From Rhodobacter capsulatus (lineage in GTDB: Bacteria > Pseudomonadota > Alphaproteobacteria > Rhodobacterales > Rhodobacteraceae), in the NCBI RefSeq assembly GCF_005144475.1, contig NZ_SWJZ01000008.1, positions 1 to 64,000 of the forward strand: a DNA stretch of 64,000 bases, given 5' to 3'. Position numbers and translations under genes: made by a program. Within the stretch, counting starts at the first letter, position 1, and the number at the start of each line of letters is the position of its first letter. The notes under the pieces were generated by a model. It saw nothing but the letters and a program-made list of their open reading frames with translations, was not told the origin of the DNA and did no database searches. Below are positions 17,670-26,993 of the stretch, in pieces.

Positions 17670-18563
17670 TCAAAGCCGCGCGGGCAGCACCAGACCTTTG
17701 AGAATATCGGCGGAGGGCATCGGCTTCTTGCCCTCCCGTTGCGCTTCCAGCACCCGAAGCGCCCCCGTGCCGCAGGCGATGTCGAAGCCCTGCAGCACCG
17801 TTCCCGGTTCGCCGGACCCGGCCACCAGATCGGCGCGCAGCAGTTTGACCCGCTCGCCCGCCACCTCGCACCAGGCGCCCGGGAAGGGCGAGAGCCCGTT
17901 CACCAGCCGCACCAGCTCCGCCGCAGGGCGGCTCCAGTCGATCTTCGCCTCGGCCTTGTCGATCTTTGCGGCATAGGTCACGCCCGCTTCGGGCTGCGGC
18001 TCGGGGGTCAGGCCGTCAAGCCGGTCGAGCGTGTCGCAGATCATCCGCGCGCCCAGCGCGCTCAGCCGGTCGTGCAATTCGCCCGTCGTTTCGGTCGCGC
18101 CGATGGTCAGGGCCTCGCGCAACAGCACCGGGCCGGTGTCCAGCCCCGCCTCCATCTGCATGATGCAGATCCCGGTTTCCGCATCGCCCGACAGGATCGC
18201 CCGGTGAATCGGCGCCGCCCCGCGCCAGCGCGGTAACAGCGAGGCATGGATGTTCAGACAGCCGCGCCGGGGCGCATCCAGAATCACTTGCGGCAGGATC
18301 AGCCCATAAGCGACGACGACAGCAATATCGGCGTTCAGATCGGCAAAGGCATCGCGATCCTCGGGCGCCTTGAAGTTCAACGGATGCCGGACCGGCAGGC
18401 CCAGGGCCTCGGCGCGCGCCTGCACCGGCGAGGGCCGCAACGCCTTGCCGCGTCCGGCGGGCCGGGGCGGCTGGCTGTAGACGGCGACAACCTGATGCCG
18501 GGCGGCAAGGGCCTCCAGCACAGGCACCGAAAAGGCGGGCGTTCCCATGAAGATGACGCGCAT
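17670..18563 (-). CDS. fmt: methionyl-tRNA formyltransferase
   Basis: This 297-residue enzyme formylates initiator Met-tRNA using 10-formyl-tetrahydrofolate. The N-terminal Rossmann domain starts [16 protein letters not shown]. It contains the loop RPAGRGK that contacts the tRNA acceptor end, the catalytic region [18 protein letters not shown], and [10 protein letters not shown]. The C-terminal barrel has [14 protein letters not shown] and LSPFPGAW. It shares one base with the upstream deformylase-like gene (TGATG), so def, def-like and fmt form one translation unit for adding and removing N-terminal formyl groups. Confidence 0.97.
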   Translation of the reverse strand: MRVIFMGTPAFSVPVLEALAARHQVVAVYSQPPRPAGRGKALRPSPVQARAEALGLPVRHPLNFKAPEDRDAFADLNADIAVVVAYGLILPQVILDAPRRGCLNIHASLLPRWRGAAPIHRAILSGDAETGICIMQMEAGLDTGPVLLREALTIGATETTGELHDRLSALGARMICDTLDRLDGLTPEPQPEAGVTYAAKIDKAEAKIDWSRPAAELVRLVNGLSPFPGAWCEVAGERVKLLRADLVAGSGEPGTVLQGFDIACGTGALRVLEAQREGKKPMPSADILKGLVLPARL

Positions 18564-19072
18564 CAGGCTTTCTTCGCGAATTTGGCCGATTTCGCCACCA
18601 GCATCTTGCGCTTCAACATGCTGAGGTGATCGACATAGGTCTTGCCGTTCAGATGGTCGATCTGGTGCTGCACCGAAGTCGCCCAGAGATGGACGAAATC
18701 GCGCTCTTCGACCGCGCCCGCCGCATTCAGGAACCGCACCGTCACCGCACGCGGCCGCGAGATCGTCGCCCAGACGCCGGGCAGGTTCGGGCTGGCCTCG
18801 TCATGATCGCGCATCTGGCCAGAGGCATGCAGCACCTCGGGGTTCGCCATCAGGATCGCCTGCCCCCGCGCTTCCGAGGCATCGACCACGGCCAGCCGCA
18901 GCATCACGCCGATCTGCGGCGCGGCCAGACCGACCCCCTGCCCCGGCATCGCTTCCATCGTGTCGACCATGTCGGCCCAGATCGCGCGGATCTCGTCGGT
19001 GATCGCCTCGACCGGCGCGGCCACGCTGTGCAGCCGCTTGTCGTCAAAACGAATGAAGGGACGGACGGCCAC
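18563..19072 (-). CDS. peptide-deformylase-like protein with altered active site
   Basis: The 169-residue product has the deformylase fold and keeps motif 1 (GVGLAAPQ, about 47-53). In motif 2 the usual EGCLS is EASPN, so the metal-binding Cys is Ser94. In motif 3 the usual HExDH is HQIDH, so the catalytic Glu is Gln137, while both His are kept. With two key residues replaced it is probably not a normal deformylase. It starts with GTG directly after the stop of the intact def gene and overlaps fmt by one base. It looks like a divergent duplicate kept in the operon, perhaps acting on other substrates or binding nascent chains. Confidence 0.88.
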   Translation of the reverse strand: MAVRPFIRFDDKRLHSVAAPVEAITDEIRAIWADMVDTMEAMPGQGVGLAAPQIGVMLRLAVVDASEARGQAILMANPEVLHASGQMRDHDEASPNLPGVWATISRPRAVTVRFLNAAGAVEERDFVHLWATSVQHQIDHLNGKTYVDHLSMLKRKMLVAKSAKFAKKA

Positions 19073-19609
19073 CTAGCCCCGCCCCTCGCGGGCCCATTCC
19101 CGCTTCAGCTTTTCCAGCTTGCGGGTGACCATCTGCCGCTTCAGCGGGCCCAGATGATCGATGAAGAGCTTGCCGTTCAGGTGATCCAGCTCGTGCTGCG
19201 CGCAGGTCGCCCAAAGGCCGTCGAACTGTTCCTCGTGGGTCTGGCCGTCAAGGCCAAGCCAGCGCATCCGCACCTCTTTCGGGCGGGTCACGTCGGCATA
19301 TTGCTCGGGCAGCGAGAGACAGCCTTCCTCGTGCACGTTCTTTTCCTCGGAGACCCAGGTGATTTCCGGATTGATCATCACCATGGCCTCGGGGAAGCCG
19401 GTCTTTTCCTTCGCGCAATCCATCACGAAGATGCGCGCCATGACGCCGATCTGCGGTGCGGCCAGGCCGACACCGGGGGCGTCATACATGGTTTCGAGCA
19501 TGTCGTCGGCCAGTTGGCGAATTGTGTCGTCCAGCGCTGCGACGGGGTCGCAAAGCTTCTTGAGCCGGGGATCGGGATGGATCAGGATGGGTCGCGTTGT
19601 CATGGGCAT
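19073..19609 (-). CDS. def: peptide deformylase
   Basis: This 178-residue metalloenzyme removes the formyl group from new N termini. All three motifs are intact: GVGLAAPQ (46-53), EGCLS (95-99) and HELDH (139-143). Cys97 and the two His bind metal, and Glu140 is catalytic. The C terminus is basic. Starts at 19609 and 19603 are both possible and neither has a strong ribosome site. It heads the def / def-like / fmt cluster. Confidence 0.96.
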   Translation of the reverse strand: MPMTTRPILIHPDPRLKKLCDPVAALDDTIRQLADDMLETMYDAPGVGLAAPQIGVMARIFVMDCAKEKTGFPEAMVMINPEITWVSEEKNVHEEGCLSLPEQYADVTRPKEVRMRWLGLDGQTHEEQFDGLWATCAQHELDHLNGKLFIDHLGPLKRQMVTRKLEKLKREWAREGRG

Positions 19610-19692
19610 TTTTTATTGGATGCGGGCCGGTCGTGCAATGGCGACCTTTGCGCGCAGGGTCGTTCTGCAAAACGGCAAAATTTCAGGAAGAA

Positions 19693-19720
19693 GTTCCAAA
19701 TATTTCATCTTCACTGGAAC
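19693..19720. promoter_or_regulatory. inverted repeat upstream of the C-S lyase gene
   Basis: GTTCCA (19693-19698) and TGGAAC (19715-19720) form an inverted repeat with a 16-base A/T-rich spacer. It lies between the divergent def and C-S lyase genes, where an operator could sit. The regulator is unknown. Confidence 0.3.
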
Positions 19721-19788
19721 ATTGGACCGGAATATCAATCACATCAAGAACGATACCACTTAACCTGCGATATGCCCAGGAGCCTGCC

Positions 19789-20967
19789 ATGACCGCCCTT
19801 CCCGACTTCGACGAAGTCATCGACCGCATCGGCACCCATTCGGTGAAATGGGACTGCATGGAGAGCCTTTATGGCGTTTCCCCGCAGGAGGGAATCGCGA
19901 TGTGGGTGGCGGACATGGATTTCCGCCCGCCGCAGGCGGTGCAGGACGCACTTTCGACGCTGCTGCACCAGGGCGTCTACGGCTATTGGGGCGACGAGAG
20001 CGCCTATCAGGCCGCTGTTCAATGGTGGATGGCGAACCGGCACGGCTGGGCGATCGAGCCGGGCTGGATCTTCACCACGCATGGGCTGGTGAACGGCACG
20101 GCGCTGTGCCTGCAGGCCTTCACCGAACCGGGCGATGGCGTCGTGCTGATGACGCCGGTCTATCACGCCTTTGCCCGGGTCATCCGCGCCGCGGGGCGCA
20201 GGGTCGTCGAATGCCCGCTGGCGCAGGTCGGGGGCCGTTATGAAATGGATTTCGACGCCTGGGAGGCGCGGATGGACGGGACGGCGAAGATGCTGATCCT
20301 GTGTTCGCCGCACAATCCGGGCGGGCGGGTCTGGACCGAGGCCGAGCTGAAAGCCACCGCCGATTTTGCCAAGCGCCACAACCTGATCCTTGTGTCAGAC
20401 GAGATCCACCATGATCTGGTGATGCCCGGGCACAGGCATATTCCGATGGCCGTCGCCGCGTCCGATCAGCCGGTGGTGATGATGACGGCGACGACCAAGA
20501 CCTTCAACATCGCGGGCGGCCATTCCGGCAATGTGATCATCGCCGATCCGGCGCTGCGGGGGCGGTTTGCCGCGACCATGGCGGCGCTCGGGATCTCGGC
20601 AAACAGCTTCGGCATCGCCATGGCCACCGCCGCCTATTCCCCCGAGGGCGCGGCCTGGGTCGATGCGCTGAACACCTATCTTGAGGGCAACCGGCAGGCT
20701 TTCGACGCGATCGTGAACACGATCCCGGGCGTCAGATCCATGCCGCTGCAGGCCACCTATCTGGCCTGGGTCGATTTCTCGGGGACCGGCATGGGCACGG
20801 CCGAATTCATCGCGCGCGTCGAGAAGGCCGCGAAGATCGCCGCGAACCATGGCGCCACCTTTGGCCTTGGCGGCGACGGTTTCCTGCGCTTCAACCTCGC
20901 CACGCCGCGGGCGCGGGTGATCGAGGCGGCCACCCGGCTGAAACAGGCCTTCGCCGACCTGCAATAA
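19789..20967 (+). CDS. PLP-dependent C-S lyase (PatB/MalY family)
   Basis: The 392-residue enzyme belongs to fold-type I aminotransferase-like lyases that split cystathionine or cysteine conjugates. Family features are WVADMDFRPP near the N terminus, VLMTPVYHAF, LCSPHNPGGRVW, LVSDEIHHDLV and the PLP lysine in MTATTKTFNIAG. The start at 19789 follows AGGAG. The reading frame extends upstream to 19597 but that part reads as intergenic sequence. It stands alone between def and small membrane-protein genes. Whether it makes homocysteine or handles other thioethers is not evident. Confidence 0.9.
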   Translation: MTALPDFDEVIDRIGTHSVKWDCMESLYGVSPQEGIAMWVADMDFRPPQAVQDALSTLLHQGVYGYWGDESAYQAAVQWWMANRHGWAIEPGWIFTTHGLVNGTALCLQAFTEPGDGVVLMTPVYHAFARVIRAAGRRVVECPLAQVGGRYEMDFDAWEARMDGTAKMLILCSPHNPGGRVWTEAELKATADFAKRHNLILVSDEIHHDLVMPGHRHIPMAVAASDQPVVMMTATTKTFNIAGGHSGNVIIADPALRGRFAATMAALGISANSFGIAMATAAYSPEGAAWVDALNTYLEGNRQAFDAIVNTIPGVRSMPLQATYLAWVDFSGTGMGTAEFIARVEKAAKIAANHGATFGLGGDGFLRFNLATPRARVIEAATRLKQAFADLQ

Positions 20968-21011
20968 GCCACGACACCATTCCTGACGGCGGGGGGCCTT
21001 TCCAACCCTCC

Positions 21012-21036
21012 CGCCTGCCCCCATATTCGGCAGGCG
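21012..21036 (+). promoter_or_regulatory. leader stem-loop with CCATATT loop (copy 1)
   Basis: CGCCTGCC (21012-21019) pairs with GGCAGGCG (21029-21036) around the 9-base loop CCCATATTC. It lies just before the ribosome site CGGGAGG (21041-21047) of the gene at 21053. A matching structure stands before the SPFH gene at 21506. Confidence 0.55.
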
Positions 21037-21052
21037 TGAACGGGAGGCCCCC

Positions 21053-21289
21053 ATGCCCATCATCACCTTCCTGATCATCGGCACCGCCGCAGGCTACCTT
21101 GCGACGCGGCTGATGAAAGTGAACACCGACATTCCCACCACCATCGCGCTGGGCATCTTCGGCGCGCTGATCGGCGGCTTCGTGCTGCGGCTCCTGATCT
21201 CGGTCATGGGGCTGATGGCCGGGCTCGTCGGCGCCGTCCTGGGCGCCATGGCGCTGATCTGGGCCTGGCAGACCTGGGGCCGCCGCTAG
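21053..21289 (+). CDS. small GlsB/YeaQ/YmgE-like membrane protein
   Basis: The 78-residue product is almost wholly hydrophobic with three predicted membrane segments: ITFLIIGTAAGYLATRL, IALGIFGALIGGFVLRLLI and MAGLVGAVLGAMALIWAW. The GxxxG-rich pattern resembles the GlsB/YeaQ family of stress-linked small membrane proteins, but similarity is loose. It starts after CGGGAGG. The next small gene begins at the base after its stop, so the two are translationally linked. Confidence 0.75.
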   Translation: MPIITFLIIGTAAGYLATRLMKVNTDIPTTIALGIFGALIGGFVLRLLISVMGLMAGLVGAVLGAMALIWAWQTWGRR

Positions 21290-21445
21290 ATGTGGGGTCC
21301 CTTTCTCGGCTTTGCGGGCACCGCGTCCCTGCGCCTGATCTGGTCGGCTGCGGCGATCGGGATCTGGCTGATGAGCCGCCCGGGCGGCTGGGCCGTCGTC
21401 GTGGTCGCGATCCTCGTCGGGCTGAAACTGGTTCCCGAACCGTAA
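21290..21445 (+). CDS. 51-residue small membrane protein
   Basis: ATG 21290 follows the TAG stop of the previous gene without a gap. The frame reads MWGPFLGFAGTASLRL, a hydrophobic stretch with IWSAAAIGIWLM, the turn SRPGGWAV and a second hydrophobic stretch VVVVAILVGLKLVPEP, then TAA. Two membrane passes are likely. There is no separate ribosome site, so translation would depend on re-initiation. No family is recognised. It might be a partner of the preceding membrane protein. Confidence 0.6.
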   Translation: MWGPFLGFAGTASLRLIWSAAAIGIWLMSRPGGWAVVVVAILVGLKLVPEP

Positions 21446-21463
21446 CCCCTTCCGCCCCCCGCG

Positions 21464-21488
21464 AACTGCCCCCATATTGAGGGCAGTT
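21464..21488 (+). promoter_or_regulatory. leader stem-loop with CCATATT loop (copy 2)
   Basis: AACTGCCC (21464-21471) pairs with GGGCAGTT (21481-21488) around the 9-base loop CCATATTGA, just before GGGAGG and the TTG start at 21506. Stem length, loop length and the loop core match copy 1 at 21012, although the stems differ in sequence. Confidence 0.55.
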
Positions 21489-21505
21489 TCACACGGGAGG
21501 TTCCC

Positions 21506-22390
21506 TTGGACCCGATCAATCCTGCTGATTTCATCGGCGGCAATGCGATCATGCTGGCCGTCGCCCTGTTCCTGATCCTTTGCGTTTTCCTTGGCGTGCG
21601 GATCGTGCCGCAATCCGAAAAGCATGTGGTCGAGCGTTTCGGCCGGTTGCGCGCCGTGCTTGGCCCCGGCATCAACTTCATCGTCCCCTTTCTTGACCGC
21701 GTCGCGCACAAGGTCTCGGTGCTGGAGCGGCAGCTGCCCACCACGCGACAGGATGCGATCACCGCCGACAACGTGCTGGTGCAGGTCGACACCTCGGTCT
21801 TTTACCGGGTGATCGAGCCGGAAAAGACCGTCTACCGGATCCGCGACATCGACGCCGCCATCGCCACCACTGTCGCCGGGATCGTGCGCTCGCAGATCGG
21901 GCAGATGGAGCTGGACACGGTGCAGTCGAACCGCTCGCAGCTGATCACCCATATCCGCGACAACGTTTCGAACGTCGTCGACGACTGGGGGATTGAAGTC
22001 ACCCGGACCGAGATTCTGGACGTGAATCTGGACGAGGCCACCCGCGCCGCGATGCTGCAGCAGCTGAACGCCGAACGGGCGCGGCGCGCGCAGGTGATGG
22101 AGGCCGAGGGCCGCAAGCGGGCGGTGGAGCTGGCGGCGGATGCCGATCTTTATGCCGCCGAACAGGCCGCCAAGGCGATCCGCGTCACCGCCGAGGCCGA
22201 GGCCTTCGCGACCTCGGTGATCGCCGAGGCGATCGCCAAGAACGGCATCGAGGCGGCGCAATATCAGGTGGCGTTGAAACAGGTCGACGCCGTGGCCAAG
22301 GTGGCGGCGGGCGCGGGCAAGCAGACGGTGCTGCTGCCCACCTCGGCGCTTGAAGCCTTTGGCGAGGCCTTCAAGATGTGGAAGAAGTGA
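21506..22390 (+). CDS. qmcA: SPFH/band-7 (stomatin, QmcA-like) membrane protein
   Basis: The 294-residue protein has an N-terminal membrane segment (about 12-32, IMLAVALFLILCVFLGVRI). The SPFH domain contains VPQSEKHVVERFGRL, GPGINFIVPFLDRV and VQVDTSVFYRVIEPEKTVY. A coiled-coil region rich in Ala, Glu and Arg (about 190-250) follows. Such proteins form oligomeric scaffolds in the inner membrane and work with NfeD proteins, one of which is encoded next. Translation probably starts at TTG 21506, five bases after GGGAGG. The first in-frame ATG would cut the N terminus. Confidence 0.92.
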   Translation: MDPINPADFIGGNAIMLAVALFLILCVFLGVRIVPQSEKHVVERFGRLRAVLGPGINFIVPFLDRVAHKVSVLERQLPTTRQDAITADNVLVQVDTSVFYRVIEPEKTVYRIRDIDAAIATTVAGIVRSQIGQMELDTVQSNRSQLITHIRDNVSNVVDDWGIEVTRTEILDVNLDEATRAAMLQQLNAERARRAQVMEAEGRKRAVELAADADLYAAEQAAKAIRVTAEAEAFATSVIAEAIAKNGIEAAQYQVALKQVDAVAKVAAGAGKQTVLLPTSALEAFGEAFKMWKK

Positions 22391-22392
22391 TC

Positions 22393-22665
22393 ATGTGGTG
22401 GCAAGAACCCTGGGTCTGGGTGGTGGCGGCGGCGGTGATGGGCGGCGCCGAAATGCTGCTGCCCGGCTTTGTCCTGCTCGGCTTTGCGGCCGGGGCGCTT
22501 CTGGTGGCCGGGTTGCTGTGGCTCGGCTGGCTCGGCGGCAGCTTGCCCGCGCTGATCCTGGTGATGACGGTGGCGGCGATCGCGGTCTGGCTGATCGCGC
22601 GCAAACTGGCCGGGGTCCGGGCGGGGCAGACCCGGATCTGGGATCACGACATCAACGAAAACTGA
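22393..22665 (+). CDS. NfeD-like membrane protein
   Basis: This 90-residue protein has three hydrophobic stretches (about 7-75) containing WVWVVAAAVMGGAEMLLPGFVLLGFAAGALLVAGL. It has the length of short NfeD forms that lack the protease domain and the C-terminal barrel. It starts two bases after the SPFH gene stop; GTG 22378 would be an alternative, overlapping start. NfeD and SPFH proteins are a known membrane partner pair. Confidence 0.85.
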   Translation: MWWQEPWVWVVAAAVMGGAEMLLPGFVLLGFAAGALLVAGLLWLGWLGGSLPALILVMTVAAIAVWLIARKLAGVRAGQTRIWDHDINEN

Positions 22666-22760
22666 AAAATCGTCACATTCAGGAACTGGAATTGATCTAG
22701 GTTCTGGACGACTCGATTGCTGCGGCGTAGAGACGCAGGTGGCAAATCAGGAGAGAAGAC

Positions 22761-22916
22761 ATGTACGATGATTTCCCGAAAGAAGCGAAAAGCTTCAAGT
22801 ACTTCCTTGTTAGCGTAACCGTTTGTCTGGTCGGTCTTGTGGCCTGGCTCTCCTTTGCCCAGCCGATGGGTCTTGGACACGGGGCCGGGGCGGCGGAAGC
22901 CTCCACCCATCAGTGA
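22761..22916 (+). CDS. 51-residue single-pass membrane protein, unknown
   Basis: ATG 22761 follows CAGGAGAGAAGAC. The product has a charged N terminus (MYDDFPKEAKSFKY), one membrane helix (about 16-33, LVSVTVCLVGLVAWLSFA) and a Gly/Ala-rich tail ending ASTHQ. A strong terminator follows at 22936, which supports a real, separately ended transcript. In size and shape it resembles accessory subunits of respiratory or photosynthetic complexes, but I recognise no family. Confidence 0.65.
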   Translation: MYDDFPKEAKSFKYFLVSVTVCLVGLVAWLSFAQPMGLGHGAGAAEASTHQ

Positions 22917-22935
22917 CGCCCGTCACATCATGCAC

Positions 22936-22968
22936 GAAAACGGCGGCCCGGTCGGAGCCGCCGTTTTC
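22936..22968. terminator. terminator between the small membrane protein gene and pyrF
   Basis: GAAAACGGCGGC pairs perfectly with GCCGCCGTTTTC across a 9-base loop; the T-rich end continues to TTTTC. It serves the 51-residue gene and the convergent pyrF. Confidence 0.85.
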
Positions 22969-22986
22969 GTTTTCAAAACCCGGTTT

Positions 22987-23697
22987 TCAGGCCCCGGCCA
23001 TCTCGCGCAGGATCGCCTGCGCCGCGGCTTGCGGATCCTCGGCCTGCCAGATCGGGCGGCCGACGACCAGATGATCGGCCCCGGCCTGCAACGCCGAAGC
23101 GGGCGTCTCGACCCGTTTCTGATCGCCCAAGGCCGCCCCCGCGGGCCGCACGCCCGGGGTGACGATCAGCTTGCCCGCCGCCTCGGGAAGGGCCCGGATC
23201 AGCGCCGCTTCCCGGGGCGAGGCGATCACGCCATCGGCCCCGGCCAGAAAGGCCCGCCCGGCCCGTTCGACCACCAGATCGGCCACGGCCCCGTCGCGGA
23301 GCAGCGCGGCATCCAGATCCGCCCGGTCCAGCGAGGTCAGGATGGTCACGGCAAGGATCTTCAGATCCTTGCCCGCCGCCCCCTGTTTCGCCGCCGTCAC
23401 CACATGGGGGTCGCCATGCACGGTCAGGAAATCCAGATCAAAGCGGGACAGACCGCGCACCGCCGCCTCGACCGTGGCGCCGATGTCGAAAAGCTTCATG
23501 TCGAGGAAGATCTTCTTGCCCTGCTCGCCCTTCAGCTCGTTCGCGAGCGCCAGCCCGCCGCCGGTCAGCATGCCAAGGCCGATCTTGTAGAAACTGACGC
23601 TGTCGCCCAGCTTTTTCGCCAGCTCCAGCCCCGCAAGGGCATTCGGCACGTCCATCGCGACGATCAGGCGATCATCGGCGGGAAGAAGATCAGTCAT
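22987..23697 (-). CDS. pyrF: orotidine 5'-phosphate decarboxylase
   Basis: The 236-residue TIM-barrel enzyme makes UMP from OMP, the last step of pyrimidine synthesis. Motifs are RLIVAMDVPNALAGL, the catalytic FLDMKLFDIGATV (Asp-x-Lys-xx-Asp), VTPGVRPAG and GADHLVVGRPIW. The start at 23697 follows GGAGGG; the frame extends 21 bases upstream without a ribosome site. Confidence 0.97.
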   Translation of the reverse strand: MTDLLPADDRLIVAMDVPNALAGLELAKKLGDSVSFYKIGLGMLTGGGLALANELKGEQGKKIFLDMKLFDIGATVEAAVRGLSRFDLDFLTVHGDPHVVTAAKQGAAGKDLKILAVTILTSLDRADLDAALLRDGAVADLVVERAGRAFLAGADGVIASPREAALIRALPEAAGKLIVTPGVRPAGAALGDQKRVETPASALQAGADHLVVGRPIWQAEDPQAAAQAILREMAGA

Positions 23698-23765
23698 GGC
23701 AACCCTCCAGCGGTGCAAACGCCCGGGTTTTGCCCCTGATGCCGGAAGCGGTCAAGCGAATTGGG

Positions 23766-23969
23766 TCAATAGATCCCGCCGCGCCGCCGGGCTTCGTGGG
23801 TCAGCGCGCGCACCAGCCGACGATGCCCCATGTCGGGGGCCGCGTGAACCCGCACCGGCACCCGCATCGGCGCAGGCAGGCCGGGAGAGAAGAACTCCAC
23901 CACCGCTTCGAACCGGCGAAGCGCGGCGTTGTAGATCAGGTGCGCAATGCGAACGGCAACATGGTGCAT
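23766..23969 (-). CDS. small conserved-looking hypothetical protein
   Basis: The 67-residue product reads MHHVAVRIAHLIYNAALRRF and continues with a Val/Phe-rich strand region and a basic Arg-rich end (EARRRGGIY). Regular amphipathic spacing and its position between pyrF and clpB suggest a true gene. It has no signal peptide, and no function is visible. Codon use resembles that of its neighbours. Confidence 0.55.
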   Translation of the reverse strand: MHHVAVRIAHLIYNAALRRFEAVVEFFSPGLPAPMRVPVRVHAAPDMGHRRLVRALTHEARRRGGIY

Positions 23970-24188
23970 CGGGAGACCTCGCGTTTGGAACCCTCAGGAT
24001 GGACGTGAAGTCTTGGCGAATGGTTTCCAAGACCGCCTTCGCGAAATTTTTTTCACCGCCCCGCCGCCTTCGGGCCTGCCCCCCCTCTTGAACGGGGAAA
24101 TCCGCCCAACCACTTTTGCAGCAAGACCCGGGTCCGGCGTGCCATGGTGGGCGCCAAGACCGCGGGGGCTTTACCAAGGAGAGACCCG

Positions 24189-26804
<2,616 letters not shown>

Positions 26805-26811
26805 TCCGGAA

Positions 26812-26848
26812 AGGGGGGGCGCTGCCCCCTCTTTTGCCTGCGGCAAAA
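26812..26848 (+). terminator. tandem hairpins after clpB
   Basis: AGGGGG and CCCCCT form a first hairpin followed by CTTTT. The overlapping second hairpin is a perfect TTTTGCC-TGC-GGCAAAA at 26832-26848. Together they make a likely terminator for clpB and lead into the larger inverted repeat at 26853. Confidence 0.65.
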
Positions 26849-26852
26849 TTCA

Positions 26853-26925
26853 CCCCCGGGATATTTGCACCAAGGTGAAACACGCCCCCTTTGCCCATTC
26901 ACCTTGGGACAAATATCCCGGGGGG
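26853..26925. repeat. intergenic inverted repeat, CCCGGGATATTTG family (site A)
   Basis: The left arm 26853-26879 (CCCCCGGGATATTTG, then CACCAAGGTGAA) and the right arm 26898-26925 are inverted copies with a few central mismatches, separated by an 18-base loop. Single arms of the same family occur at 54414, 58890 and 61031. Both arms are flanked by G-run/C-run hairpins. Confidence 0.85.
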
Positions 26926-26993
26926 GACCGCTTGCGGGCGGGGGGCAGAGCCCCCCTCCCCCGCCGGGACACTTGGCGCTAGACTGGGGCATC

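Noticed and set aside
22690..22705. TTGAT at 22691 as an FNR site
   Set aside because: The second half does not read ATCAA at the required spacing.
24011..24032. TCTTGG/CCAAGA hairpin upstream of clpB as an RNA thermometer
   Set aside because: It lies about 160 bases before the start codon and does not cover the ribosome site.
24087..24113. CTTGAA upstream of clpB as a heat-shock -35 element
   Set aside because: No good CCCCATNT-like -10 element occurs 13-17 bases downstream; the candidate CCCAACCAC is a poor match.
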